From assembly GCF_024704725.1 (NCBI RefSeq), contig NZ_JALIQS010000003.1, positions 1-64,000 on the forward strand: 64,000 bases of DNA, read 5' to 3'. A model generated the notes under the pieces. The model was not told the origin of the DNA. It searched no databases and was given only the letters and a program-made list of their open reading frames with translations. This DNA is from Shinella sp. CPCC 101442. GTDB taxonomy: Bacteria > Pseudomonadota > Alphaproteobacteria > Rhizobiales > Rhizobiaceae. This document shows positions 55,085-63,808 of the stretch, piece by piece. Each line of letters begins with the position of its first letter. Positions within the stretch are counted from its first letter, which is position 1. The translations under genes were made by a program, and so were the position numbers.

Positions 55085-55557
55085 CGGCGCAAGCGCCCTA
55101 CAGCATCGACGTGCGGAGAATGGAAGCGTTCTCCGCCGTCGAGCTTTATGCGCTCCTGAAGCTGCGCGTTGCAGTTTTCGTCGTCGAGCAGGCCTGTGCC
55201 TATCCGGAGCTGGACGGAAAGGACGGCGATGCGCTGCATCTGCGGCTGCTGATCGACGGCGACACGGCCGCCTATGCGCGGTTGATGCCGCCCAGCGATG
55301 GCCCTCCGCGCATCGGCCGCGTGCTCGTGGCACCAGGGCACCGCGGCAAGGGGCTTGGAGAAACGATCATGCAGGAAGCAATCCGCGCCTGCGACGTGCA
55401 TTTTCCAGGCGCAGCAATCGAGCTTTCCGCCCAAAGCTACCTGGAACGCTTCTACAAGGCGCTGGGCTTTACGCCGACCTCGGAGGAATATGTCGAGGAC
55501 GGTATTCCGCATATCGACATGGTTCGGCCGGCGGCAAGCCACCAGCAGCCACTTTGA
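55081..55557 (+). CDS. GNAT-family N-acetyltransferase (ElaA type)
   Basis: A GNAT domain: [26 protein letters not shown] is the ElaA N-terminal signature, and [20 protein letters not shown] is the acetyl-CoA-binding motif. The substrate is unknown. The frame overlaps the frmA stop; a TTG at 55081 (158 residues) overlaps the frmA stop by 3 bases, while the first ATG is at 55120 (145 residues) and a GTG at 55111. Other members start before the ELY motif, so I give the longer one. It is translated from the frmA transcript. Confidence 0.82.
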   Translation: MTAQAPYSIDVRRMEAFSAVELYALLKLRVAVFVVEQACAYPELDGKDGDALHLRLLIDGDTAAYARLMPPSDGPPRIGRVLVAPGHRGKGLGETIMQEAIRACDVHFPGAAIELSAQSYLERFYKALGFTPTSEEYVEDGIPHIDMVRPAASHQQPL

Positions 55558-55650
55558 CCGCAACCGGCGACATGCGGGTACCGAGTTCTCGCTTGCGGGG
55601 ATTGCAACACTTCCACCGGAACACAGCCAGGGACACGCGCCGTTACTGTG

Positions 55651-56127
55651 ATGACTGACACGACGATACCAACCATCTATGTCGATGCCGACGCCTGTCC
55701 GGTGAAGCCGGAAATCCTGAAGGTCGGTGAGCGCCATGGCCTGCCGGTGACCTTCGTCGCCAATTCGGGCCTGCGTCCCTCGCGCGATCCGATGGTGAAG
55801 AACGTCATCGTGTCCGGTGCCTTCGATGCGGCCGACAACTGGATCGCCGACAATGTCACCGAAGGTGATATCGTCATCACCGCCGATGTGCCGTTGGCCG
55901 TGCGTTGCGTGGCCAAGGGCGCCCATGTGACCGGGCCGACCGGACGGCTGTTCGACCAGGCGAATATCGGCATGGCGAGCGCCATGCGCGACCTCGGCGC
56001 GCACCTGCGCGAGACCGGCGAGAGTAAGGGGTACAATGCCGCCTTCTCGCCGCGCGACCGCTCCGCCTTCCTCGAAACGCTCGACCGCCTCTGCCGCCGG
56101 GCGAAGAGTGCGCGGGCGGGCATATGA
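55651..56127 (+). CDS. UPF0178/DUF188 (YaiI/YqxD) family protein
   Basis: A 158-residue protein with the family start IYVDADACPVKPEIL and ADVPLAVRCVAKGAHVTGPTG, similar to PIN-like nuclease folds with acidic residues (DAD). The function is not established. A GTG at 55648 directly precedes ATG 55651. Its stop overlaps the ATG of the next gene (ATGA at 56124-56127). Confidence 0.9.
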   Translation: MTDTTIPTIYVDADACPVKPEILKVGERHGLPVTFVANSGLRPSRDPMVKNVIVSGAFDAADNWIADNVTEGDIVITADVPLAVRCVAKGAHVTGPTGRLFDQANIGMASAMRDLGAHLRETGESKGYNAAFSPRDRSAFLETLDRLCRRAKSARAGI

Positions 56128-56780
56128 CGAAGGTGCCGGGGCGCAAGATCTATGGCCGGCACGTGCCTTTCTATGCGGGCATCGGCGCGGCTGTCCTGCT
56201 CGGTCTTCCGGCATTCTGGTTTAAACCGGATTTCGCAATCGACATCGCGGCCATCGCTTTCTTCCTCAGCTATCTCGTGCTGACGGCGATGCGCCTGCCG
56301 CACCTGACGGCATCCTATCTCGAGCATTACGCGACAGATGCCGACGAGCCTGTTGTCACCATTTTCGCCGTCACATTCCTGGCCGTGGCCGTTTCCACGG
56401 GCTCGCTCTTCGTCGTCCTCAACGAACCCGCCGCGTCGGGCGTCGAGTTCGTTCTCGCCTTCGCCTCCGTGGCACTCGGCTGGCTCACCATCCACACCAT
56501 GGCGGCGCTGCACTATGCCCATCTCTACTGGCGCCCCGGCAGCACGGAAAAGAGCGAAGACGCTGGCCGCGGCCTGGATTTTCCCGGTAAGGCACCGCCC
56601 GGCGTTTACGATTTCCTCTATTTCGCCTTCGTGATCGGCATGACGGCGCAGACTTCCGACGTCGCCATCACCTCGACGGCGATGCGCAAGGTAAACCTGC
56701 TGCACGCCGTGGTTTCCTTCTTCTTCAACACGGTGCTGGTCGCCGCCGCGGTTAATGCGGCGGTGTCGCTCGCCTCCTGA
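56124..56780 (+). CDS. DUF1345 family membrane protein
   Basis: A 218-residue integral membrane protein with five to six helices. RHVPFYAGIGAAVLLGLPAF, MTAQTSDVAITSTAMRKVNLLHAVVSFFFNT at the C-terminus and MAALHYAHLYWRP match DUF1345. The function is unknown. It is coupled by ATGA overlap to the DUF188 gene and followed 18 bp later by fghA. Confidence 0.88.
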   Translation: MTKVPGRKIYGRHVPFYAGIGAAVLLGLPAFWFKPDFAIDIAAIAFFLSYLVLTAMRLPHLTASYLEHYATDADEPVVTIFAVTFLAVAVSTGSLFVVLNEPAASGVEFVLAFASVALGWLTIHTMAALHYAHLYWRPGSTEKSEDAGRGLDFPGKAPPGVYDFLYFAFVIGMTAQTSDVAITSTAMRKVNLLHAVVSFFFNTVLVAAAVNAAVSLAS

Positions 56781-56798
56781 AAACCATCGGAGTTTTTG

Positions 56799-57632
56799 AT
56801 GAAAGTGCTTTCCCAGAACACGGCCTTCGGCGGCATGCAGGGCGTATTCGCCCATGAGTCCGAGGCCTGCAAGACCGAGATGACCTTCGCCGTCTTCATC
56901 CCGCCGCAGGCGATCAGCGAACCGCGCCCGGTGCTCTGGTATCTCTCGGGCCTCACCTGCAGCCATGCGAATGTCATGGAAAAGGGTGAATACCGCCGCA
57001 TGGCCGCCGAACTCGGCCTCATCGTCGTCTGCCCGGACACCAGCCCGCGCGGCAACGACGTGCCGGACGAGCTGACCAACTGGCAGATGGGCAAGGGTGC
57101 CGGCTTCTATCTCGACGCCACCGAACAGCCCTGGGCCGAGAACTACCAGATGTACAGCTACGTGACGGAAGAGCTTCCGAACTTCCTGCGCCAGCATTTC
57201 CGCATGGACATGGACCGCCAGGGCATTTTCGGCCATTCGATGGGTGGCCATGGCGCCATGACGATCGCGCTGAAGCATCCGGACCGTTTCAAGAGCTGCT
57301 CGGCTTTCGCGCCGATCGTCGCTCCGTCCAGTGCCGACTGGTCCATGCCTGCCTTCGAAAAGTACCTCGGCGCCGACAAGGCGGCCTGGCGGAATTACGA
57401 TGCCTGCGCGCTCGTCGAGGATGGTGCACGTTTCCCGGAATTCCTGATCGATCAGGGCAAGGCCGACGGCTTCCTCGACAACGGCCTGCGTCCGTGGCTG
57501 TTCGAGGAAGCGATCAGGGACACCGACATCAAGCTGACGCTGCGCATGCACGAACGCTACGACCATTCCTACTACTTCATCTCGACCTTCATGGACGAGC
57601 ACCTGAAGTGGCACGCCGAACGCCTCGGCTAA
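56799..57632 (+). CDS. fghA: S-formylglutathione hydrolase
   Basis: It hydrolyses S-formylglutathione to formate and glutathione, the step after FrmA. The protein is a 277-residue esterase-D-type alpha/beta hydrolase: WYLSGLTCSHANVMEKGEYR, the nucleophile elbow IFGHSMGGHGAMT, and catalytic His in RYDHSYYFISTF. Start ATG 56799 with GGAG six bases upstream. With frmA it makes a complete glutathione-dependent formaldehyde pathway; formaldehyde arises from methanol, methylamines or choline degradation. Confidence 0.97.
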   Translation: MKVLSQNTAFGGMQGVFAHESEACKTEMTFAVFIPPQAISEPRPVLWYLSGLTCSHANVMEKGEYRRMAAELGLIVVCPDTSPRGNDVPDELTNWQMGKGAGFYLDATEQPWAENYQMYSYVTEELPNFLRQHFRMDMDRQGIFGHSMGGHGAMTIALKHPDRFKSCSAFAPIVAPSSADWSMPAFEKYLGADKAAWRNYDACALVEDGARFPEFLIDQGKADGFLDNGLRPWLFEEAIRDTDIKLTLRMHERYDHSYYFISTFMDEHLKWHAERLG

Positions 57633-57716
57633 AGAGCGGTTCGATATGGCGGGGGCGCATGGCTGACATGCCACCTCCGCCCTTGCCCTTCCGCTCGCGA
57701 TCGGCAATATTCCGCT

Positions 57717-57773
57717 CCGGTAGACGGCTACCGCCGGGAACAATCCCGGTCACGATCGCGGGGACGGCCTCGC
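57717..57773 (+). promoter_or_regulatory. Guanidine-II (mini-ykkC) riboswitch
   Basis: Two hairpins with ACGG tetraloops lie just upstream of sugE: stem CGGTAG/CTACCG (57718-57733) and stem GCGGGG/CCTCGC (57758-57773, one G-U pair). Between them is a 24-base linker with a small CCGGG/CCCGG hairpin. Twin hairpins with ACGR loops are the defining feature of guanidine-II riboswitches, which are most often found before sugE/gdx genes. The ribosome-binding site GGAG (57784-57787) follows immediately, in line with control of translation. Confidence 0.88.
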
Positions 57774-57795
57774 TCCTTTGAAACGGAGTAGCCAC

Positions 57796-58110
57796 ATGCC
57801 CTGGATCCTTCTTACCCTCGCCGGCATCTTTGAAATCGGTTGGGCCATCGGCCTCAAATACACCGATGGTTTCACCAAGCTGGTCCCCACCGTCCTGACC
57901 GCTGGCTCCATGGTGATCAGCATCGTGCTTCTCGGCCTCGCCGTGAAGACGCTGCCCATGGGCACCGCCTATGCCATCTGGACCGGCATCGGCACGGTCG
58001 GAACCGTCATTCTCGGCATCGTCCTCTTCGCCGAGCCTGTCACCGCCATGCGTATCGGCTGTATCGCGCTGATCGTCACCGGCATTCTCGGCCTGAAGTT
58101 CGTCGCCTAA
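57796..58110 (+). CDS. sugE: SMR-family guanidinium exporter SugE/Gdx
   Basis: A 104-residue, four-helix dual-topology exporter of the small multidrug resistance family; WILLTLAGIFEIGWAIGLKYTDGF (with the essential membrane Glu) and TAYAIWTGIGTVGTVILGIV are the Gdx subtype signature. Genuine substrates are guanidinium ions and similar, not quaternary ammonium. The guanidine-II riboswitch in front of it supports this assignment. The first ATG is 57796; a TTG at 57778 is unlikely. Its stop overlaps that of the convergent DoxX gene by 3-4 bp. Confidence 0.94.
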   Translation: MPWILLTLAGIFEIGWAIGLKYTDGFTKLVPTVLTAGSMVISIVLLGLAVKTLPMGTAYAIWTGIGTVGTVILGIVLFAEPVTAMRIGCIALIVTGILGLKFVA

Positions 58111-58517
58111 CGGTTACGATTGTCGAGGGCGAAAGCGCCCGGCCCCGCTGCCGTAAGGTAGAGGAAGACGAAGCAGAAGAGGATCGCGGCATCGCCGCGA
58201 TTGTTGACCGGGAAGAAGCTCTGCGGCGCGTGCGCCATGAAGTAGGCGACAGCCATGAAGCCGCAGAGCACGAAGGCCACCGGCCGCGTGAACAACCCGA
58301 TCAGCAGCAATATCCCGCCGACCACCTCCAGCCCGCCCGCAAGCCCGATAAGGTTCATCAGGTCGCCGAACGGCTGTTCGGCCGGCGGGAAATTGAAGAA
58401 TTTCTGCGTGCCGTGCTCGATGAAGAGCAGCGCCGAGACGATGCGCAGCACGGCAAGCGCCTGCGGCTGATAGGCGGACAAGCGATCGAACACGGCGTGC
58501 ACTCCCTCCCGTTTCAC
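58107..58517 (-). CDS. DoxX-family membrane protein
   Basis: A 136-residue protein with four helices; LAVLRIVSALLFIEHGTQKFF and LMNLIGLAGGLEVVGGILLLIGLFTRPVAF match the DoxX family. Such proteins take part in redox or membrane-stress systems; the role is unclear. It starts with GTG directly after the pccB stop, so it belongs to the same transcript. Confidence 0.9.
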   Translation of the reverse strand: MKREGVHAVFDRLSAYQPQALAVLRIVSALLFIEHGTQKFFNFPPAEQPFGDLMNLIGLAGGLEVVGGILLLIGLFTRPVAFVLCGFMAVAYFMAHAPQSFFPVNNRGDAAILFCFVFLYLTAAGPGAFALDNRNR

Positions 58518-60050
58518 TCAGAGGGGAATGTTATCATGTTTCTTCCAGGGGTTTTCCAAATCCTTGTTGCGCAGCAGCCGCAGCGCCCGCGCAATGCGCT
58601 TGCGCGTGGAATGCGGCATGATCACCTCATCGATATAGCCCCGCTCGGCGGCCACGAAGGGTGAGAGAAAACGATCCTCGTACATCTTCGTATGCGCAGC
58701 GATTTTTTCGGGATCGGCGATATCCTTGCGGAAGATGATCTCCACCGCCCCCTTGGCCCCCATGACCGCGATCTGCGCCGTTGGCCAGGCATAGTTGAAA
58801 TCGCCGCGCAGGTGCTTTGACGCCATCACATCATAGGCGCCGCCATAGGCTTTTCGGGTGATCAGCGTCACCTTCGGCACGGTCGCCTCGGCGAAGGCGA
58901 AAAGCAGCTTTGCGCCGTGCTTGATGAGGCCGCCATATTCCTGCGCGGTGCCCGGCAGGAATCCCGGCACGTCGACGAAGGTGACGACGGGGATGCTGAA
59001 GCAATCGCAGAAGCGCACGAAGCGCGCCGCCTTGCGGCTGGCGTCCGAATCAAGCACGCCTGCCAGAACCATCGGCTGGTTGGCGACGAAGCCGACCGTC
59101 GAGCCCTCGATGCGGCCGAAGCCGCAGACGATGTTTTTGGCAAAACTCTCCTGGATCTCGAAGAAATCGCCCTCGTCGACGGTCTTGAGGATCAATTCCT
59201 TGATGTCATAGGGCTTGTTGGCATTGGCCGGGACCAGCGTGTCGAGCGAACCGTCCGTCTCTTCCACGGACTGGAAACATTCGATTTCCGGCACGGGCGA
59301 CGTGTTCGACTGCGGTAGGAAATCGACGAGGCGGCGCACCTGCAACAGCGCATCGACGTCATTGTCGTAAGCGCCATCGGCGATCGACGATTTCGTGGTG
59401 TGAACCGAAGCACCGCCGAGTTCTTCCGACGTCACCGTCTCGTTGGTGACGGTCTTCACGACATCGGGGCCGGTCACGAACATGTAGGACGTGTCGCGCA
59501 CCATGAAGATGAAGTCGGTCATGGCTGGCGAATAGACGTCGCCGCCGGCGCAGGGCCCCATGATCACGGAAATCTGCGGGATGACGCCGGAGGCCAGCAC
59601 GTTGCGCTGGAAGACTTCGGCATAGCCGCCGAGTGCCGCCACGCCCTCCTGGATGCGCGCGCCGCCTGCGTCGTAAAGACCGATGATCGGCGCGCGGTTC
59701 TTCAGCGCCATGTCCTGGACCTTCATGATCTTCTGGGCATGGGTTTCGGACAGCGATCCGCCGAAAACGGTGAAATCCTTGGCGAAGACGAAGACGGTAC
59801 GGCCGTTGACGGTGCCCCAGCCGGTGACGACGCCGTCGCCGGCGATCTTCGACTTCTCCATGCCGAAATCCGTCGAGCGGTGCTCGACGAACATGTCGAA
59901 TTCCTCGAACGAGCCCTCGTCCAGAAAGATGTCGATGCGTTCGCGCGCCGTCAGCTTGCCGCGCTTGTGCTGCGCATCGATGCGCGCCTGGCCGCCGCCC
60001 ATGCGGGCGCGCTCGCGCCGGACTTCAAGCTCGTGGAGAATTTCTTTCAT
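58518..60050 (-). CDS. pccB: Propionyl-CoA carboxylase beta subunit
   Basis: The carboxyltransferase partner of PccA, 510 residues. [64 protein letters not shown], and the C-terminal [16 protein letters not shown] are conserved in acyl-CoA carboxylase beta chains. Residues around DVPGFLPG form the acyl-CoA pocket. I use ATG 60050, after GGGA. The gene is separated from pccA by about 6 kb in this window, with unrelated genes between. Confidence 0.94.
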   Translation of the reverse strand: MKEILHELEVRRERARMGGGQARIDAQHKRGKLTARERIDIFLDEGSFEEFDMFVEHRSTDFGMEKSKIAGDGVVTGWGTVNGRTVFVFAKDFTVFGGSLSETHAQKIMKVQDMALKNRAPIIGLYDAGGARIQEGVAALGGYAEVFQRNVLASGVIPQISVIMGPCAGGDVYSPAMTDFIFMVRDTSYMFVTGPDVVKTVTNETVTSEELGGASVHTTKSSIADGAYDNDVDALLQVRRLVDFLPQSNTSPVPEIECFQSVEETDGSLDTLVPANANKPYDIKELILKTVDEGDFFEIQESFAKNIVCGFGRIEGSTVGFVANQPMVLAGVLDSDASRKAARFVRFCDCFSIPVVTFVDVPGFLPGTAQEYGGLIKHGAKLLFAFAEATVPKVTLITRKAYGGAYDVMASKHLRGDFNYAWPTAQIAVMGAKGAVEIIFRKDIADPEKIAAHTKMYEDRFLSPFVAAERGYIDEVIMPHSTRKRIARALRLLRNKDLENPWKKHDNIPL

Positions 60051-60149
60051 AATCCCTCGGTTCCTCCCGTTGTGACAACGGCTTAGCATGGGGAAACGGG
60101 GGCTTGAAGGGGCAGTGCCTAGGTCGATGGTCTTAGACGGCGGGGAAGA

Positions 60150-60803
60150 TCAGTCGCAGCTGATCTTCTGCGTGACGACGCAGGGAGCGACCTTTTTCGT
60201 GGACCCTTCGCCCAGCGCGCGCGAACGCACCGTCAGCGCCGCATCCGTCGGAACGACCAGCGGACGGTCATCCTTGCGCGGGCGGGACTGCACACTGCGC
60301 TGCTCGGCCGGTTTGCGCTTTCCGCCGGCATATTTGCGGCCCTTGGAGGGGCGCTTGCCTTCATTGAGCTTACCGGCAGCGACCGGCGACAGGCGGTAGG
60401 CAATGGCCACGCGCTTGGCGATGGCGTCGCCCAGCGCCGCCTCGCGTCCCTTGCTGGACGGCATGAAACTGTTGACGGTCAGCGTGTTGCTTGATGCAGC
60501 GCCTCCCTTGAGGTCGGAAAGCGTGACCGTGACATTTGCCGAACTTGCACCATTCGCCGCTTGCTTGACGCCGGTCACGCGCACATCCATCGACGCCCGG
60601 TCGATCGTCACGGCCCGACGCGTCGCCTTGGCGGCGCGTTTCAGGTAGGCATCGGTGCGCTTAAGAACCGCAGGCGGCACGTTCCCGTCGCCGCTGACGA
60701 CGACCTTGCGGATATCGCGGACGGGAAAACCCTCGGCGCTGGCGGCATATGGCGCGGAAAAGACGAGGATGGCGGAAAGAGCGGCGCGGAGAAGAAACTG
60801 CAT
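60150..60803 (-). CDS. Exported protein of unknown function
   Basis: A 217-residue protein with a signal peptide (MQFLLRAALSAILVFSAPYA, cleavage near ASA). Mature part has VRDIRKVVVSGDGNVPPAVL, and a Lys/Arg-rich tail (KRPSKGRKYAGGKRKPAEQR). It ends in a Cys pair (PCVVTQKISCD). I do not recognise a family; the pattern suggests a periplasmic or outer-membrane-associated protein. The longer frame to 60848 is probably not used. Confidence 0.68.
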   Translation of the reverse strand: MQFLLRAALSAILVFSAPYAASAEGFPVRDIRKVVVSGDGNVPPAVLKRTDAYLKRAAKATRRAVTIDRASMDVRVTGVKQAANGASSANVTVTLSDLKGGAASSNTLTVNSFMPSSKGREAALGDAIAKRVAIAYRLSPVAAGKLNEGKRPSKGRKYAGGKRKPAEQRSVQSRPRKDDRPLVVPTDAALTVRSRALGEGSTKKVAPCVVTQKISCD

Positions 60804-60877
60804 GATACTCTGTGCGGGTCGGCTATGGCTGTTGAAACGATGCGCCAAAATGCGGCGGGAATCTTAAGAAACTCTGG

Positions 60878-61663
60878 TCAGCGCGGCATTTCGAGAAACA
60901 CCGAAACGGCAACGTCCAGTTCCTCGCGACGCATTTCGCGGCGATGGAAGGCTTCTTCGTCGGTGCCCCAGTGCTCGATCTGCCAGTCCTCGTCGATGTG
61001 AGCGAGCAACCAGACCCTGTCCGCATCGATGATACCTTCGGCGAAGGCCAGGCCCAGCAGCGCCGATCCGGTCAGCGTCGTGACCGTGTGGACGCAGGCG
61101 AGCGCCAGCGGATCGCGCCAGGCCGACAGCGCTGCGGCGAAAGCCGCGATGGCAGGAGCCGGCTGTTCCTGATGCATCACGCCTTCGACAAGAATGAAGC
61201 GAACACCTTTGGCCTCCGCAGCCCAGCGGATGACCGGATCCCAGCCTTCGCGCTGGCGTTCGACGAGGCCATCGGGAGAATCCGCGCGGTAGCAGAGCAT
61301 GTCCGTGCCGGCAAAACGCACGATCTCTTCGAAAACGGCATCGAGATTTTCCGCCACGCCGTCGATGGCCGTGTTGACCAGACGCGTCACCGGCATTTTC
61401 GCGGGATCGATCTCTTCCGCCTGCCCGTCCCACTCCGCCCTGAGGCGGTCGGCGATCGGCTGCGTGGGCACCGCGAGCACATTCTTGCGGGGCGTGCGCA
61501 CCGGACGGCCATCGAGAAGGATACGGAACCCCTCTTCCGCCTTGTCCGTGGAAACGTCCTTGTAGAACCGCTTCGGCAGCGGCCGCTTCATCTGAATCTG
61601 CGCGCGACGCACCGGATCGGGATCGCTCATCGCATCGGAAAGGTCGCTCAGGATGTCACGCAT
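60878..61663 (-). CDS. ATP12-family F1-ATPase assembly chaperone
   Basis: A 261-residue protein: MKRPLPKRFYKDVSTDKAEEG, LDGRPVRTPRKNVLAVPTQPIA, and CYRADSPDGLVERQREGWDPVIRWAAE match the ATP12 family. ATP12 binds F1 alpha in mitochondria; alphaproteobacteria share it. The ATG at 61663 overlaps the stop of the HAD gene as TGATG, so the genes are translationally coupled. Confidence 0.94.
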   Translation of the reverse strand: MRDILSDLSDAMSDPDPVRRAQIQMKRPLPKRFYKDVSTDKAEEGFRILLDGRPVRTPRKNVLAVPTQPIADRLRAEWDGQAEEIDPAKMPVTRLVNTAIDGVAENLDAVFEEIVRFAGTDMLCYRADSPDGLVERQREGWDPVIRWAAEAKGVRFILVEGVMHQEQPAPAIAAFAAALSAWRDPLALACVHTVTTLTGSALLGLAFAEGIIDADRVWLLAHIDEDWQIEHWGTDEEAFHRREMRREELDVAVSVFLEMPR

Positions 61664-62322
61664 CAAAAAGTCTCCAACCATTCGACAAGGTCGGCGGGCG
61701 TGCGCAGGATATGATCCGCGCCGGCCTCGACCAGTTCGGGCACGCTGGCATAGCCCCAGGAAACGCCGATGGCCTTCGCCCCGGCCGCCTTCGCCATCTG
61801 CATATCGTAAATCGCGTCGCCGATGACAACCGTGCGGGCCGCATCGATGCCGGCTTCGCTGCAGCATTCCGTCACCATGGCGGGGTGCGGCTTGGACGGG
61901 CAATCATCCGCCGTGCGCGAGACGAAGAAGGTCTTGTCGAAACCATGCGCCGCGCGGATGAGATCGAGACCGCGACGGGACTTTCCCGTAACGGCGCCGA
62001 TCAGCAGGTCGTCCTGGCGTTCCAGCGTCGCCATCATATCGGCGATGCCGGGAAACAGCGGCTCCTGGAAGCCAGGCTCGGCGCGAACGCCGGTATAGGT
62101 CGCCTTGTAATGCGCCGTCATCGCCAGCGCCTCGTCGTCGACATGCGGCTTGCCCTGCATGCGGGCAATGGCGATGTCGAGCGTCAGGCCGATGATCGCC
62201 TTGGTTTCGGAGATATCGGGCCGGGCGTGGCCGAAATCGACGAAGGTACGGGCCATGACCTCGTGGATCAGCCGCGCGCTGTCGACCAGCGTGCCGTCGC
62301 AATCGAAAAGCGCAAGCCGCAT
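61663..62322 (-). CDS. HAD-superfamily phosphatase (phosphoglycolate-phosphatase-like)
   Basis: A 219-residue HAD hydrolase with motif I FDCDGTLVDS, motif II AVTGKS, motif III Lys in SKPHPAM and motif IV VVIGDAIYDMQMA, plus a helical cap, so it belongs to the phosphoglycolate/beta-phosphoglucomutase subgroup. The substrate is unknown. The start codon at 62322 overlaps the rluC stop (TGATG), and its stop overlaps the ATP12 start in the same way. The longer frame to 63255 is a shadow of rluC. Confidence 0.92.
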   Translation of the reverse strand: MRLALFDCDGTLVDSARLIHEVMARTFVDFGHARPDISETKAIIGLTLDIAIARMQGKPHVDDEALAMTAHYKATYTGVRAEPGFQEPLFPGIADMMATLERQDDLLIGAVTGKSRRGLDLIRAAHGFDKTFFVSRTADDCPSKPHPAMVTECCSEAGIDAARTVVIGDAIYDMQMAKAAGAKAIGVSWGYASVPELVEAGADHILRTPADLVEWLETF

Positions 62323-63314
62323 CAGTCTTCCTCGTCCCCGGCGGTCATGTCGAAGCCGAAGAGATTCCAGGTCTGCACCATATGCGCAGGCATCGGCGCG
62401 GTCACGCGCAACCGCCCCCCGGAGGGGTGCGGGACGTCGATGCGGCGCGCGTGGAGATGCAGCTTGTTCTGGACGCCGCCCGGGAAGGCCCAGTTGAACT
62501 CGGCCTCGAAATATTTCGGATCGCCGATAATCGGATGGCCGATATGGGCGGCGTGCACGCGAAGCTGGTGCGTGCGGCCGGTATAGGGTTCCATCTCCAA
62601 CCAGGCGAAATTCTGGGCGGCCTGCTCGATGATGCGATAGAAGGATACCGCGTGATCGGCGCCGTCCTCGCCATGTTTGGCAATGCGCATGCGGTCGCCG
62701 TCCGGCGTCTGCTCCTTGACGAGCCAGGTCGAAATCTTGTCCTCGCGCTTCTTCGGCACGCCCATGACCAGCGACCAGTAGGTCTTCTTGGTATCGCGCT
62801 CGCGGAAGGCGGCGGTCAGCTTCTGCGCCGCACCACGCGTGCGGGCGATGACGAGCACGCCTGATGTATCGCGGTCGAGCCGGTGTACAAGGCGCGGCTT
62901 CTCGCCCTTCGGGCTTGTCCAGGCTTCGAGCATCTGGTCGATATGCCGGTTGATGCCCGATCCGCCCTGCACGGCGATGCCGGGGGGCTTGTTCAGCACG
63001 ATGACCTTGTCGTCCTCGTGCAGCAGCATACGGGAGAGCAGTTCGTGATCCGAGGAATGCTTTAGATCGCGACCGGCGATCGGCCCGGCCTTCGCAGCCT
63101 TGGCGTCGACCTCCATCGGAGGGACGCGGATCATCTGTCCCGGCTGCACGCGAGTGTCGCTCTTGACGCGGCCGCCATCGACACGCACCTGTCCGGAGCG
63201 CAGCAATTTCTGGAGCGGGCCGAAGCCGAGGCCCGGATAATGGGTCTTGAACCATCGATCCAGGCGCATGCCCGCTTCGTCGTTCTCCACCTGCCTGTGT
63301 TCAATGCCTGCCAT
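62322..63314 (-). CDS. rluC: 23S rRNA pseudouridine synthase, RluC/RluD type
   Basis: A 330-residue protein: S4 domain (MRLDRWFKTHYPGLGFGPLQ; LLRSGQVRVDGGRV), catalytic signature HRLDRDTSGVLVIART (nucleophile Asp), and the C-terminal TGRTHQLRVHAAHIGHPIIGD. It matches RluC, which makes three pseudouridines in 23S rRNA (helices 35 and 93 region). First gene of the rluC-HAD-ATP12 operon. Confidence 0.93.
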   Translation of the reverse strand: MAGIEHRQVENDEAGMRLDRWFKTHYPGLGFGPLQKLLRSGQVRVDGGRVKSDTRVQPGQMIRVPPMEVDAKAAKAGPIAGRDLKHSSDHELLSRMLLHEDDKVIVLNKPPGIAVQGGSGINRHIDQMLEAWTSPKGEKPRLVHRLDRDTSGVLVIARTRGAAQKLTAAFRERDTKKTYWSLVMGVPKKREDKISTWLVKEQTPDGDRMRIAKHGEDGADHAVSFYRIIEQAAQNFAWLEMEPYTGRTHQLRVHAAHIGHPIIGDPKYFEAEFNWAFPGGVQNKLHLHARRIDVPHPSGGRLRVTAPMPAHMVQTWNLFGFDMTAGDEED

Positions 63315-63370
63315 GTCAGCCTTCTTTCGTTGCGCGTGCTTTAACGCAAGAACGGGCGAAGGGGAACAGC

Positions 63371-63607
63371 TTAGAACGCGCGGAAAGTCAGCGTGGTCAA
63401 TGAGCGGACGATACCGGGGATGGCGGCAACGTGGTCGTTGATGAACTTGCCGATGTCCTCCTCGCTGTCGACATAGACCTTGAGGAGCAGATCGTATTCG
63501 CCGCTGGTGGAGTAGAGCTCCGAGATGAGTTCCGTAGCGTAAAGCGCATCCGCGACCTCATAGGTCTTGCCCGGAGCGCATTGCAATTGCACGAAAATCG
63601 GCTTCAT
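63371..63607 (-). CDS. Stand-alone Lrp/AsnC ligand-binding (RAM) domain protein
   Basis: A 78-residue protein consisting only of the Lrp/AsnC effector domain (FVQLQCAPGKTYEVADAL; SELYSTSGEYDLLLKVYV; HVAAIPGIVRSLTTLTF) without the HTH. Such proteins oligomerise and bind amino acids and may modulate full-length Lrp regulators. GGAGGA lies three bases before ATG 63607. The frame to 63922 is an upstream shadow. Confidence 0.88.
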   Translation of the reverse strand: MKPIFVQLQCAPGKTYEVADALYATELISELYSTSGEYDLLLKVYVDSEEDIGKFINDHVAAIPGIVRSLTTLTFRAF

Positions 63608-63808
63608 CGGTCCTCCCGCACCACTGGCGGCCTCTTTTTCAGCCGCGCGATTCCGCCGGCATTTCCACTCTCTTATGACGGAATTTTCACGGCAAAGGCA
63701 AGGCCGGCCGAAATTCGCACAGATCGTTAAAAGTCGATGAAAATGCAACCTCCACGTTTCACACACGCGAAAGGCGCAAATGATAAATTGCACAGACCCG
63801 AACCAGCA

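Noticed and set aside
61663-63255. 530-codon version of the HAD protein
   Set aside because: The N-terminal 310 residues are an out-of-frame reading of rluC; the HAD motif I starts directly at ATG 62322, which overlaps the rluC stop.
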